In this document: piece by piece, positions 19,441-31,012 of the stretch | Layout of the letters: each line of letters begins with the position of its first letter | Position numbering within the stretch: the first letter of the stretch is position 1 | NCBI GenBank assembly: GCA_958510825.1 | Contig: OY294048.1 | Coordinates: 25,748,300 to 25,812,299, forward strand | From: Brachypterus glaber | Taxonomy: Eukaryota > Arthropoda > Insecta > Coleoptera > Kateretidae | Direction: 5' to 3' | DNA length: 64,000 nt | Notes under the pieces: model-generated | Database searches by the model: none | What the model was told of the DNA's origin: nothing | What the model saw: only the letters and a program-made list of their open reading frames with translations | Translations under genes and position numbers: made by a program

Positions 19441-22400
19441 CACTATGGAACGAACCGGGCTGGACATCGGGTAAAAAACAAACAATGAAAAATAAGGGTT
19501 TAAATGCATTTTTCTTATAGTTAATTACACTACCCGACAAGGTTTTTATACATTTAACAAAATATATCATTTTTAGACCAGTTTTCTCTGCTGATTCCAA
19601 ATCCGTTATTAAAATTAAAATCTACAGTGCCATTTTTGATATACAGGGTGATTTAGGAAAAAAAAAACACTTTTTCAAAAAATTGTAGATCCGACAATTT
19701 TTAATATATTTTTTTGAAAATTGGTATGAAGTTTAAGAAATTCTTTCTTTTTAAGGCCATCTATGATTTACATGCAAAGAATTTTTCAATTGTCTTTCAC
19801 AAATGAAAAAAAAAAATTTTGATTGTCAAATTTTTGAAAAACGGATTTTTTTTATGAATTTAAATTAAAATATTAAATAATTTTCTCTCTTTATTTTGTT
19901 TTTTAAATCTTTACTCTAGACCTCCTGGAAATGCTACAATTTAAATTTTAAGTACCAATGGTCAGAAATGTTTGCATGATACCCGCTAAATTTATTTTAT
20001 AAAACAGCCCGTTTCCGGCATTGGGTGTGGAACTTAAGTTTTATATATTTTTTGAAAGAGTAGTGATAGGCGCACACAACGGTACCAAATTTAACCTCAA
20101 AAATAGAAAGGAACCATTTTTTAAATGGTGCTAAAAATTGGTTCTTTTATTAAGATTTATTTTACTTACTTTTTATAATATCTTATACTTGCTACTTTTT
20201 TACGATTAAAGAGTGTTTTCCTATCTATTTTTTTCTTCTAAATCCAAATCTTGCGTCAAAATTAAAAACAATTTTATAGTTTCGGTGCAAAAAGCAGCTA
20301 CTCGTAATTTTTTTGTTCACTCTTTCCTATTTTGATATAATATGTATTTAGTAAAATTTACAGAGTCCAAATGACGTCTTAAGCTTACTAGATATGAACA
20401 TTATTTGGCGCAAAAACGGGTTAATTTGACTTTCTTTGTTGTTTCGTTTGGCATTGGATATTTTTCTTTCCTATGGACATAATTTAACCTTTTTTCGGAG
20501 TTTTTTTCTTCTGTATTCAAATAATTATCCTAATATTATTCAATCTTGAGGGAAATTTGTGCAAAAATAGGTTAAGTGTATTTTTATTTTTTTTATTTGA
20601 AAAATTATATAACTTATTTTTATGCTAAATTCTATAAAAAAATAGTATTTTAAGAACAGTATTTTGGTTCAGAAGAAAAAATATGGGAAAAAAAAATGAT
20701 GAATATCAAAATAAACAAAAACCATTTAATATAAAATAAAGCAGAACAGAAAATTTGGTCAACCTATTTCCACGCCAATTAATAATTAATTGAAATATAT
20801 ATAATATAATATGTGGAAATAATAAACGCAGAAAAAATAAGTAGCTGATTTTTGCACCAAAACCGCATAATAATTTATAATTCTGACAGCAGATTTGGAT
20901 TCAGAAAAAAAAAATAGATGGGAACTACCTTTTAATCGTAAAAACGTATCAAGTATAAGATATTTAATATAAAAAGTAAACAAAACAAATAATAGTTTTT
21001 TATAGAATTTAGCATAAAAATAAGTTATAGGTATAAATTTTCAAATAAAAATAATAAAAATACCCTTTAACCTATTTTTGCACAAAACTCCCTTAAGACT
21101 GAATAATTTTAAGATAATTATTTGGGTACAGGAGAAAAACATCCAAAAAAAGTTTATATTATGTCCATAGGAACGAAAAATATCCAATACAAAACGAAAG
21201 AGAAAAAAACAATTAACCCGTTTTTGCGCCAAATACTTTTCATATCTAGTAAGCTTCATTGGGACTCAGGGGAGAACTTTTTGTCAAATTATATGTATAT
21301 TTTACTAAAATATATAATTATTAAATCAGAAAAGACTAAACAGAAAAATACGAGTAGCTGCTTTTTGCACCGAAACTATAAAATAATTTACAATTTTGAC
21401 GCAAGATTTGGATTGAGAAGAAAAAGTAAGATACGAAAACACTCTTTAATCGTGAAAAAGTAGCAAGAATAAGATATTATAAAAAGTAAGCAAAACAAAT
21501 CTTAATAAAAAAACCAATTTTTGGCACAATTTTAAAAATGGTTCCTTTCTATTTTTTAGGTTAATTTTGGTACCATTGAGTTCGCCTATCACTACTCTTT
21601 CAAAAAATATATAAATCTTAAGTTCCACCCTCAATGCCGAAAACGGACTATTTTATAAACAAATTTAGCCGGTCTTCATGCAAAAATTTCCGAACATTGG
21701 TACTTAAAATTTAAATTGTAGCATTTCCAGGAGGTCTAGAATAAAGATTTAAGAAACAAAATAAAGAGCGAAAATTAATTAATATTTTAATTTAAATTCA
21801 TAAAAGAAAATCCGTTTTTTAAAAATTTGACAGTCAAAAAAAAATTTGTTTTTTTTTTGTGAGAAACAATTGAAAAATGACTTGCATGTAAATCATAGAT
21901 GGCATTAAAAAGAAAGAATTTCTTAAACTGCATACCAATTAAAAAAAAATATTAAAAAATGTCGGATCTACAATTTTTTGAAAAAAATTTATTTTTTTTC
22001 TTAAATCACCCTGTATATCGAAAATGGCTCTGTAGATTTTAATTTTGATAACGGATTTGGAATCAGCAGACAAAACTGGTCTAGAAATTATAAATTTGGT
22101 TAAATGTATATAAGAAAAGTTTTCATTTGTAGGGTAGTGTTATCTTATACAATGAGTAGAGGCAAAATTTCCATCTATAACTAAGGTTACCTAGATAAAT
22201 TAACGCTTATATTAGATGTCTTAATTATGCTACGAAAAATTGTAGTCTTTTTTTGTTTGTTATCTTTCAATATAATCTTTTTCTATTAATTGCGCAATAA
22301 TAACAACTCAACTTGGTATATTTTGTATTTTTTTTTTTAATTTTCCGACATTTCTTGTTTTTTCGTTAAAGTCCCGCAAAGTCCCGCATATTTTTTATAA

Positions 22401-22669
22401 CTACATTATAGTGGACTAAGTAAGGAAAAAACCTATGCAAAAACCAGACCCCAGAAAACCCCAGAACCTCTTTAATTTAAATTTTTGTTTTAAACAACAA
22501 TAAAAAAAATAACTTATTACATAAACTTTTACAGAATTTCTTTGCGGTGGGTAATATTAACTGGTAATTACGTTAGCTTAAGCGTTAGAATAGTACGGTA
22601 GTTTTAAATTTCGCAAAATTGCCAATAAAGGCCCAGATAACAAAAATTTAAATAAATAAAATATATATA

Positions 22670-23470
22670 TTTTTTTCAACTTTTTTTCAATTTTCGAAAA
22701 AAGAATTTTCTTTTAACCTTGTTTTTGGATTTTTTTTTTTAATATTTACCATTTAGTGTACAAGAAAGATTTTTGTGTAAGTATTTAATCCGAAATTTGG
22801 AAGAATTCTGGAAAATGTGTATAACTTGTAAAATTATAATTTTAAGTAAACAATTTGGCTTTTTCAAGTAAAATTAAAACATTTAGCTAACTATTGAGTT
22901 GGAAAATTCTGGAAAAATTCAGAGAAAATCACGCAAGAAAAATGTCTAGAGAGGCAAACAATGAGGATATCTTGCATAGCTTATTGTTAGCCTCAGATCC
23001 AGTAATTTCCAGTATGAGACCTACTTGTAAAAATAAAGTTAAAAAATTATTCAAGGAAGCTAGAGAATTACTGGTTTTTGATAAAAGTACCTTTAAATAT
23101 TATTTACTTTATTTAGTTTGTTTTATTATCACATTTTTTTTGTCACTATTTTCCAGAATATTTCCAGATTTTTTCCAGAATTTTTCCAGATTTTATCCAG
23201 AATTTTTCCAGAAATTTTCAACTCAATAGTTAGGTAAATGTTTTAATTCCACTCGAAAAAGCCAAACTTATTAGCTAAGATAGTAATTTTACAAGTTATA
23301 CACATTTTCCAGAACTTATCCATATTTTTTATTTTTTAGAACTTATCCATATTACTTAGTTAAATATCTTTCTTATACGCTAAATGGTAATTAATCATAT
23401 AAAAAAAAATAAATTAAATTTTTTCTAAGATTTCCAGATTTTACAGATTTCCAGATTTTTGCCAAAAATT
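22670..23470. repeat. Secondary hairpin in the right palindrome arm
   Basis: The segment around 22790-22925 (TGTATAACTTGTAAAATTAT, GAGTTGGAAAATTCTGG) is the reverse complement of 23200-23310 (CAGAAATTTTCAACTC, TTTTACAAGTTATACAC), and matching extends outward with lower identity. The loop (22930-23195) holds a coding-like segment. Confidence 0.8.
22894..23229 (+). CDS. Open frame of unknown nature in hairpin loop
   Basis: 111 codons; I do not recognise the protein. Residues 20-62 (NNEDILHSLLLASDPV, KNKVKKLFKEARELL) are of ordinary amphipathic composition and, unlike the surroundings, look like real protein sequence. They vaguely recall a BESS-type helix pair, which is only a guess. The rest is low-complexity hydrophobic (YYLLYLVCFIITFFLSL) and repeated FPDFFQNFSRF from CCAGAATTTTT-type tandem repeats (23150-23215). 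It could be a captured exon fragment, or chance. Confidence 0.25.
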   Translation: MSWKILEKFRENHARKMSREANNEDILHSLLLASDPVISSMRPTCKNKVKKLFKEARELLVFDKSTFKYYLLYLVCFIITFFLSLFSRIFPDFFQNFSRFYPEFFQKFSTQ

Positions 23471-24014
23471 AAACCTAGCTAAAAGGCTTTCTCGTACCTA
23501 AAAATAGCTACATACCAAATTTTATCAAAATCCCGACTACCGTTTTCAAGAAAGATACGATGTACAACGTATGGCCCGCTTCGTTTCATAGTCTCGCGTT
23601 CCGAGCGAGATCTAAATAGCCCATAAAGGGGAAGTTTTGGGCTATCCTGCACCGTATTCACTTTTTCTAGGTAGCCATGCTTATTCGAGTTTTTTTAGTT
23701 TAAAAAAGTGCAATTTTTAGCAGAAAATTGACAATAGCGGTAAAAATTATAATCTTTTTTTACATGTTTTAATTTGTAAAAATAAAAAAAAAATCAAATA
23801 ATTTTTTTATTCAAGAAAAACGAAATTCGGCTTTTTCCGACCGACCTAACTTCAAAAAAGCCCATAAACCAAACCAAGGACTAACTAAAAAAATAAAATG
23901 GGTTTCGGGGTAAGAAAAGGTGTAGAAAACGATTAAAATACTTTTTATCCAATTTAAAAATGTGATGTAGATGAAACCCCCAAAATCGTTCGATCCTATC
24001 GCGATTTCGCAGAT

Positions 24015-25085
24015 AAGCACTTAAAACATTCTTAATTTTTTATTTAAATATTAGTTGACTAGTGTGAAAATGTAAAATGTCAGTTTTGATGTTTTCATAT
24101 AATTTTTGTCAATTTTGATATTTTTATTATAAAAGCGGTTCCAAATAAGTTTCATATGTATTTTTGATTTAAAATGCGTCAAAAACAATTTGACCACGAA
24201 GACTGCAGAAAAAGGGTATGTGCAGCAAGTGGACAAAAAAATTTAATGGGCAAAAGGAAATTAAGCCAATTTTTAATTAAGGATAAAATTTGTTACTTTA
24301 ACATTTAAATCAAAATTTTAGTTTGGAAAAGCCTAAATTTCCAGTTTCGTTATACAAGATTCAACATTAGAAATTAATGAAAGTGACATCAAAATGCCCA
24401 ATTATGAAAAACTTAATTAAAATAGTAAGAAGGTGCGAATCCAACTGTAAAATTTTTCTTACACCAGCCGTTGGCAAAATAAAAAAAAGGTCTAATGAAG
24501 ATGTTGACATGGAAATTAACAATAATAATAATAATTTTTTTCATGAATACATTGCTTTCCCAAAATTTTAATTTTTTTTTAAAATGGAAAGGCAAAATGA
24601 TTGAGAACCACTGATTAAAAAAGCCAACATTTAAGATATAACTTTCAAAACTCCATATAATAACAGTTTTAAAAAAGGATCCACGGTACATTTCATTAAT
24701 AAGAAAAGCTTTTTTAAAAATTAAAGAAAAAGGGTTAACTTACAATTTAATTCTATATTAAGATATGTATGTAAACTAAAATTAACTCGCTTATTGGTTT
24801 CAAAAGTCACCCAACCCAAAGATTTAGATTTATTAATTCGCATTTTTCTTGAAAACGGTAAATATTGGATAAATAACATAAGCATATTATGATTCTGCAT
24901 TAATAAAGATATAAGAATCAACTAAAATAAATCTTTCAGGAAATTGTTAGTAAGTTTTGAAGTCTTCCTGAAGAAAGATTATGCTCAAGAGGGAAAACGG
25001 TAAAAAAGTATTTTATCTGAACACTGACTCCCTAACTAACTACTAACTACTCACCTTGCGTGCATTTTTGTTAAATCTTATTAAT
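24015..25085. other. AT-rich stretch without gene
   Basis: No supported coding sequence, repeat family or structure was recognised here. The short frames are AT-rich noise. Confidence 0.5.
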
Positions 25086-25089
25086 GCTT

Positions 25090-25285
25090 GTGGCCCACTG
25101 TGGCTGAAAATAATGAAAAATCTAAAAAAAAATATTCGCGTCATTAGGGTTATTCAAAATTTTTCTAAAAGTCCGATTTAGCTGAAATTTGGTATAAATC
25201 TTTCTTTTGGCAATCTAAATGTAGACAATACTCAAACACTTTAAATTCAAAATGGCGGAATAAATATGGCCGATTTATTTTTTAA
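25090..25285 (+). repeat. Copy of the ATGGCGGAATAAATATGGCC repeat
   Basis: It matches 16555-16745 in the same orientation: ATTAGGGT, AAATTTGGTATAAA, TTCAAAATGGCGGAATAAAT. A further feature downstream is ATACAGGGTGTCTCAGAACT at 25407, resembling the common ACAGGGTGTC start of insect non-autonomous DNA elements; no matching end was found. Confidence 0.7.
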
Positions 25286-25289
25286 ATTT

Positions 25290-26055
25290 AGAAACCCTTA
25301 CGTAAAAAAGAATGTATGATTTACGTAATTTTAATCCTAATTGATTAGTAGTAGCATTTTTTAGATTTTTTGAATTTTGGATATGTTGTAGTACTATACC
25401 CTAATATACAGGGTGTCTCAGAACTAACGCACTTCACTTCGTAAAAGGAATAAAGAATACCTCCGCCATTCTTTTTATAACTGACGTTACTTTTTGACAC
25501 TTGAAACACAAATATCTCTAAATCTAAAACTATATTTAAATGTTTTTTTTTAATGTATATTACTTGCAATAGGAAATACTTTCCTCTTGTATGTATGTAT
25601 CATTGTAAAGCTAATGATAGTTTTCTTGCTGCAGCAACTTTAATAGGTGTATCTGACGGAACAAAAAAAAATAACCATCATTCGAATTACTCGCGTTTGT
25701 TTAAAACTCTGTTAATTGTATGAGACTACAGAGTTAAACATTTTTATACAAATTGTATAGACACGATGTTGACACATGATGTACTTGGTTAGCCTAAACT
25801 TTATTTCATTATATAGAAAAATTATAATTTCTTTGTATCTGACGGGACATAACTGACGTGACACAATTGTGCGAGCCTGTATTTTAATTAAAAATTTCAA
25901 TTTTAAAATATTTTTTTAAATTCATAATAACTAATGAAACAATTTATTATTCCATCAATCTATTTTCTAATCATCGTACAGAGTGATATTGGTAGACTGA
26001 CAAAAAATTTCTGTCCTTATTAATGAAACAACTTATAATGCAACAAGAATTTTTT
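25290..26055. other. AT-rich stretch without gene
   Basis: Apart from the ACAGGGTGTC motif at 25409 nothing is recognised. Confidence 0.45.
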
Positions 26056-26059
26056 AATA

Positions 26060-27487
26060 ATTTATTTTTAAATTTAAACAAGAAAACACACAAATTGAAG
26101 CTTCAAATCTCTTGTTTTAAGATCCTGAGTTTAAAAATTTTTATCACTGACCGTCATAAAAAAATCAGCTTGCCTTTCAAAAGGTCCACGGTCTTCAATA
26201 TTTTTTTTGTGATTTCATCTACACTTTTAGCTTGTTTCTTCTTCTCTAATTTAAGCGTTAAAAGAGTTCTGTACGATCATTTTTTGCTGTTTTTAAACTT
26301 TTAAATTTGATAATTAATTACTCGGGAAATAATGACAATACAGAAAATTGAAGTATGGTTCTGAAAACTTTGAAGTATCCTCTATAAGATATTGTTATAA
26401 TTTTTTTAATTATTTTTTTTATGCGAGAGACTTGATTCAAAAAAAGGCAAAAAAGTGCGTTTTTAGGACTTTTTGCTTGACTTGGGATTACATTGCAAAT
26501 AATAGAATTTTTCTAAATCCACCCCCTGAGGAGTGGGGGGTAGTTTTCGTGAAAATTGGTATATTGGGGTTTTTGAGGTTTCTGAAAGTGAATCTGATAA
26601 TAAAAAATTCTAACTCCACCCCAAAGGGGCGAGGGGTAGTTTTCGTGAAAATTGGTATATTGGGCTTTTTCAGGTTGCTGAAAGACAATCTGATAATAAA
26701 AAAAATCTAACTACACCCCCTAAGAGGCGGGGGTTAGTTTTCATGAAAACTGGTATATTTTTAAGTAAGGTTAAAAGTGAATCTGATAATAAAAAATCCA
26801 TTTTACGCGCGGCTGTGAAAAATGGGAAAGCTCTTTTACTGGGCAGTGTATTTACAGATATTGTTATGCAATTTAAGGTGGTTTTCGCAGAACTTGATTA
26901 TCTTTTTTAGTTTTCAAGATAATCGCTGTAGTAGTAGAGTTGGGCCACCCTGTATTTATTTATCGTATTTTCATCTAAGGGGTGGTTTAACCCCATTTTA
27001 GAGCGATACCCTAGGGTAGTATGTGCCCCTCACGGGAATTGGTACTATTTTTAACAATTTTTTATACCTATTTACTGTCATAATATTCCAGGGACGGTTT
27101 CACCCTATTTTAGGATTTATTTTTTGGCCCTAGCTACAGATTTTGGGGTATACAATTTTTTTGACCTCGGATTCGGATTTAGCGACCGAAAATACATAGA
27201 GAGGGATACATGGATCTTTTATTTGGAATCACATAAAAAAATATTGAAGACCTTTTGAAAGGAAAGCAAAAATTTAGAATTTTTTTTACCGCTGATTTTT
27301 TTATGATTACTCAAACAATCAATGATAAAAATATTTAAACTCAGAATCTTAAAACTAGAGACATAAATCTTTAATTTGATTTTTTTATATGACCATATTT
27401 CTCCAAGTTACAGCCTTTTGAAAATCACCTAAAAATTTAGAATGTTTTTTAATATCCTTTAATTTTTGCGCCTAGTGTAGTTTGTAT
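26060..27487. mobile_element. CACTAG-type hairpin element, copy 1 (left end missing)
   Basis: The left arm 26060-26480 and right arm 27230-27487 are inverted copies of each other and of the element at 39377-41033. The right terminus, TTAATTTTTGCGCCTAGTG, matches that element's right terminus TTAATTTTTGCGTCTAGTG. The first ~75 bp of the left end are absent. The interior is replaced by the minisatellite array and about 400 bp of unrelated sequence. Confidence 0.8.
26515..26855 (+). repeat. ~100-bp minisatellite, array 2
   Basis: Three units of the same repeat as 15085-15520 (ACCCC..AGGGG, GTTTTCGTGAAAATTGGTAT, GAATCTGATAATAAAAAA). It ends CCATTTTACGCGC then TTTTACTGGGCAGTGTA, identical to array 1. 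It is nested within the CACTAG-type hairpin element. Confidence 0.85.
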
Positions 27488-27529
27488 GGATGAATCGATA
27501 TTTTGAAAAGAATATTTTTTTCTTTAGGA

Positions 27530-27690
27530 TAATTTGTCGCCGGATATTTTGGGCCAGAAAATTTTTTAGACGCACCTATTTTTTAGTGGGACTATTTTAG
27601 CTTAGGATATTCTGTAGGACCTGTTTTGTATTCAGGATGTTGCCTAGCTGGATATTTTGTCGCACCTGTTTTGTGGCCGGATATATTTCA
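27530..27690 (+). repeat. Irregular GGATATTTTG repeats
   Basis: Loose copies of GGATATTTTGTCGCACCTG and variants (at least four) lie just upstream of the ankyrin exon. They are probably degenerate tandem sequence. Confidence 0.5.
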
Positions 27691-27716
27691 GGATAACGTG
27701 TATTTTTTAATTTTAG

Positions 27717-27882
27717 AGCCTGCCAGAAAGGAAACTATGAAATAGTAAAAATATTATTGGAAAATGGTGCAGATGGAAGATATCACTCTGTCACCAAATA
27801 CTCGCCTTTATACATTGCTTGCTATCACGGCCATCGTGACATCGTTGAACTGTTACTTTTACGTTTCCCCAAACTCGTACAG
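27717..27882 (+). CDS. Host-gene exon coding ankyrin repeats
   Basis: The sequence TTTTAG precedes and GTAATT follows a 166-bp open segment, giving a clean acceptor and donor. It codes 55 residues after one split-codon base: ACQKGNYEIVKILLENGAD followed by YSPLYIACYHGHRDIVELLL and RFPKLVQ. This is one ankyrin repeat end plus a full repeat, with the consensus G-H/N-x-x-(I/V)-V-x-x-LL spacing. From memory, the YSPLYIAC...RFPELVQ arrangement resembles the ankyrin region of insect Lrrk (LRRK1-like kinase); I hold that only as a possibility. No neighbouring exon is visible on this strand within the window; flanks are transposons, so introns are very long. Confidence 0.85.
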
Positions 27883-28085
27883 GTAATTTAATTTTATTTA
27901 TATTTAAATATTTTTTGCTAAACGAACAAATTAAGTTTTCACGGTAATCTTGAAAATGACAATAAAAATTATGCTCAGATTATGAAAGTAGAGTGACGAC
28001 TTATAACGTAGAAAATAATAAAGTTTCTATATACATTTTGGCTTAGAATGGAATAGAATATATCTAGACCCCGGAGGTAAAGGAC

Positions 28086-28569
28086 CAGGGCTGGCAAGGG
28101 CCAGGACCAGGGCGGTAAAAAAACAGTGGTATTTACCGGTTTTTACCACTGAGCAAAATCTCGGGTGGTAAATACTATATGGTTTTTAACTGCTTAATAC
28201 CGGTATATACCGGTAAACTCCACAATGAAAATCCCGCTGGGATTTTGTGATGTGCTAGAGTGAGAGGCAAACAAATATTTTCAAATAGATTTCTAAAAAA
28301 TAAAAACAGACTGTGATTCAAAGTTGTGTTCCTAGTAACTAAGTAGGCGAACAAATTTTAAAACTTGGTTGTATCTGCGAAAATTAAAGGTACATATTAC
28401 AATTTTTTTACTCAAAATTTAAGTTTTTCCCAATTTTTCCCGGTTTTTACCCTGGTAAATACCGGTAACAACGACTTGATTTTTCCCACCATTTGGGTTT
28501 TTACCGGTTTTTACCGGTAAATACCCTGTCCGGAATTCTCAGGAACATCCCGTCTCTTTGCCAGCCCTG
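28086..28569. mobile_element. hAT-type MITE (484 bp) with ACCGGT motifs
   Basis: The terminal inverted repeats CAGGGCTGGCAA and TTTGCCAGCCCTG are typical of hAT elements. The flanks carry a perfect 8-bp duplication TAAAGGAC (28078-28085 and 28570-28577), the hAT signature length. Both subterminal regions are studded with TTTTTACCGGTTTTTACC-like motifs (about 28128-28215 and 28438-28525), plausible transposase binding sites. It has no coding capacity. Confidence 0.95.
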
Positions 28570-28577
28570 TAAAGGAC

Positions 28578-29905
28578 ACCATTTCCATTTTTTGTGAAAT
28601 AGAGTTAGCACCATATTCTTGATGTGTATTTTTCGCTTTATATAAAGGTACAGATCACAGTGTCCAGTTATTACTATAAATAACGGAAATTATACAATGG
28701 AAAACAAAACCATGCCCATGCATAAAATAAAATCGAAAACTTGCTTTCCTGATAAATTACGTTTTTGTGACATGGTGTCGTTTACCTCCGAGGTCCAGAT
28801 ATACAGAGTTTTCCGTTTAAATTGGAATCACCCCTGTAAAATTGGCACTTGTTATTTTATGAGGATCGGGTATTTTTTTTTAAATACCTTATTAAAGACT
28901 GCATTTACTGAACCAAACTAGTTTTTCAAAGTATTAAATCTAAATATGCTACGATTTTTTGAAAAGTTGTTTTTTCGAAAAAAACTTATTAGCGTTTTTT
29001 TTACATTAAAACTTATTGCACAGGAGTGTTCAGCGTCCTCAAAAATGGGTTAGTACCAAATTTGGCTAAAAAAATCCAAGCGGCTATCTTTTTATGAGCG
29101 AAATAAGTTTTTGTTTAGACTGTGATAAACACTGTTACTTTTGTTGGATGTTAGTCACAGTCTAACTGTCAAATGATATATTACAGTGTTGTGCATTTTT
29201 TGTGCAATGGTTTGTACGATCGTGTTAAAAAACTTAATGTGATACAATATATAACTTGAATGTGTTTTATAGCTTTGGGGACACATTTTAAGTCAATAAT
29301 TTGTTGTAGTTCGGACTTTTTGTCCTAGAATATGTCCTTTTAAATCATTTTTTGTCAATATTATTGGAGAACCTAGCACAAGCATAAAGCTTATTTCGGG
29401 CTCTTCATGACCCACATTCTGAAATAAATAAATAATAAATACATAAACAAAACTAAATAACTTGTTATTGAAGTTAACCTTTAGGGTTTACTGTTTATTT
29501 TTTACCTTATAAGCGCTAAAAATAAATATAAATTAAATAATGTGGGGGTGATTTGTTTAAAATAAAAAAATAAAAAACAAAAAGATGAGGCAAGATCCAA
29601 ATTTTACCACTTAGTTATATTTGTTATCCCCCCTCGAGGGGTAAGTCGATGACCAAACAAATGTCAACCAGCATTCCTAAACTAAAAAAAGGGGACTAGA
29701 CAAAAAATCACCCTTTATTTATTTTCTAGTTTTATCTAGAAATTTTAAATTTGTTTGAAATTTGACAACCCCGCTTCAAGCAATACAAGTGAAGCATGTA
29801 CGCAGTAGTTCAGTGTGCAAACGCGAACTGTGTCTAGTTACACATGTGGTGAGTGTTTCGTTAACGCGCTACAGTAGTGTTAAAGAATTGTTTCGAACTT
29901 TCAAG
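28578..29905. other. AT-rich stretch without recognised gene
   Basis: No gene is recognised. A small inverted repeat TAGACTGTGA/TCACAGTCTA lies at 29116-29165. The last few hundred bases (from about 29680) are probably the 5' part of the mariner-like element that follows, but I could not identify its terminal inverted repeat. Confidence 0.5.
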
Positions 29906-30910
29906 ATGCAAGCAAACCACAAGTTTACGATCGAGGAGCGAGTTTTTTTTAGTGACGTCGTACCTTCGTCTCCATGCTGATTACGCAACGATGTTCACTG
30001 AATTCGCCGTTCGTTATCCTAATCGTCCGATACCGAACCGTCGTAATGTGACAAAACTCTACAACAAATTTCTCTGTTGCCGATTCGCCGCATTCTGGGC
30101 GACCAGTAACCTTAACAACAGAGGAAAACATGGAACATGTAGCACTATCTGTTGAAGAAGCTCTGAACGTGTCTGCGACTCGGCAATCGAGAGAACTACA
30201 AATTTCTGATCGATCGCTACGTCGAATGTTGAAGCGTATGCACTACCACGTGTACCGTCCACGTCTCGTGCACGCTCTGCACGAGAATGACTTTGATCGC
30301 AGACTCGAGTTTTGCGAGTGGTACTTGGGATGTGTAGAGGATGATCCGCAATTCTACCGCTCCATCTTATGGTCTGACGAAGCGACGTTTAAGCTCCGTG
30401 AATCGGCACAATTCTGTTTATTGGAGTATGGGCAATCCACATCTCACCATGGAAGCAGAATTGAACCTACCTGTCGTCAGTGTCTGGGCCGGAATTCACG
30501 CCGGAGGGCTACTTGGTCCATACGTGTTTGACGGGACTGTGACGGCCGAAAATTACTTGGAACTGCTGAAAGACCTACGCGGACATATGATCAATGACCC
30601 AACATTCTCAACCATTCAGCATTTTATGCAGAACGGTGCCCCGCACTCATTCTGCTCAGTTCGGGGACTGGATTGGCAGACGAGGAGTAGTTGAGTGGCC
30701 TGCCAGATCGTGCGATCTTACACCCTGTGATTTCTTCCTTTGGGGACTACTGAAAGATCGCGTCTTTGCAAGAGGGCCACGCATCATTCCACAACTCCGA
30801 ACATTCATCGACGAGGAATTCGAAAACCTCCGCGAACATCCTCAATTGCTTCGCAGGACATGATTCACGGTAGCGCACCGCTGCAGCGCGCTGCCGTCGT
30901 TGCGTTGATC
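29906..30910 (+). pseudogene. Mariner-like (IS630/Tc1/mariner) transposase, decayed
   Basis: From the ATG at 29906 (MQANHKFTIEERVFF), pieces in several frames follow: FAVRYPNRPIPNRRNVTKLYNKF (HTH of the DUF4817 type), ISDRSLRRMLKRMHYHVYRPRLV, then LWSDEATFKLRE (first Asp), VVSVWAGIHAGGLLGPYVFDGTV, FMQNGAPHS (second Asp changed to Asn, one Pro missing) and WPARSCDLTPCDFFLWGLLKD (third Asp). At least three frameshifts break it. It belongs to the family of 62922-63882 but is clearly a different subfamily. No activity is expected. Confidence 0.85.
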
Positions 30911-31012
30911 AAGATGACCACCAATTTGAGCACCTACATTAACCCTTTGTCACATACCCAACAAATATACATTCATTAGTCCGTTGAGTTTTTCATTTCA
31001 ACTTTTATTTTA

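Larger units (their letters stand above)
17427..24014. mobile_element. Giant imperfect palindrome (hairpin element, ~6.6 kb)
   Basis: The outer arms match as inverted repeats: 17440-17760 with 23690-24010 (ACGAAATCGCGATAGAATCG against CGATCCTATCGCGATTTCGC), then 17770-17890 with 23595-23720, 19610-20500 with 21130-22075, and 20585-20640 with 21000-21060. The centre is near 20.8 kb. The arms are interrupted by a ~300-bp tandem duplication in the left arm (17733-18035 and 18036-18225), by further inverted pieces, by a MITE, and by a secondary hairpin in the right arm (22670-23470). I see no transposase. The best description is a composite of foldback-type non-autonomous elements. Confidence 0.85.

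Noticed and set aside
29116..29165. Short inverted repeat TAGACTGTGA/TCACAGTCTA as a possible transposon end pair
   Set aside because: Only ~50 bp apart with no element between and no target duplication; recorded as a simple palindrome.
30059..30262. Minus-strand frames over the mariner-like transposase
   Set aside because: Shadows of the plus-strand transposase; no matching protein features.
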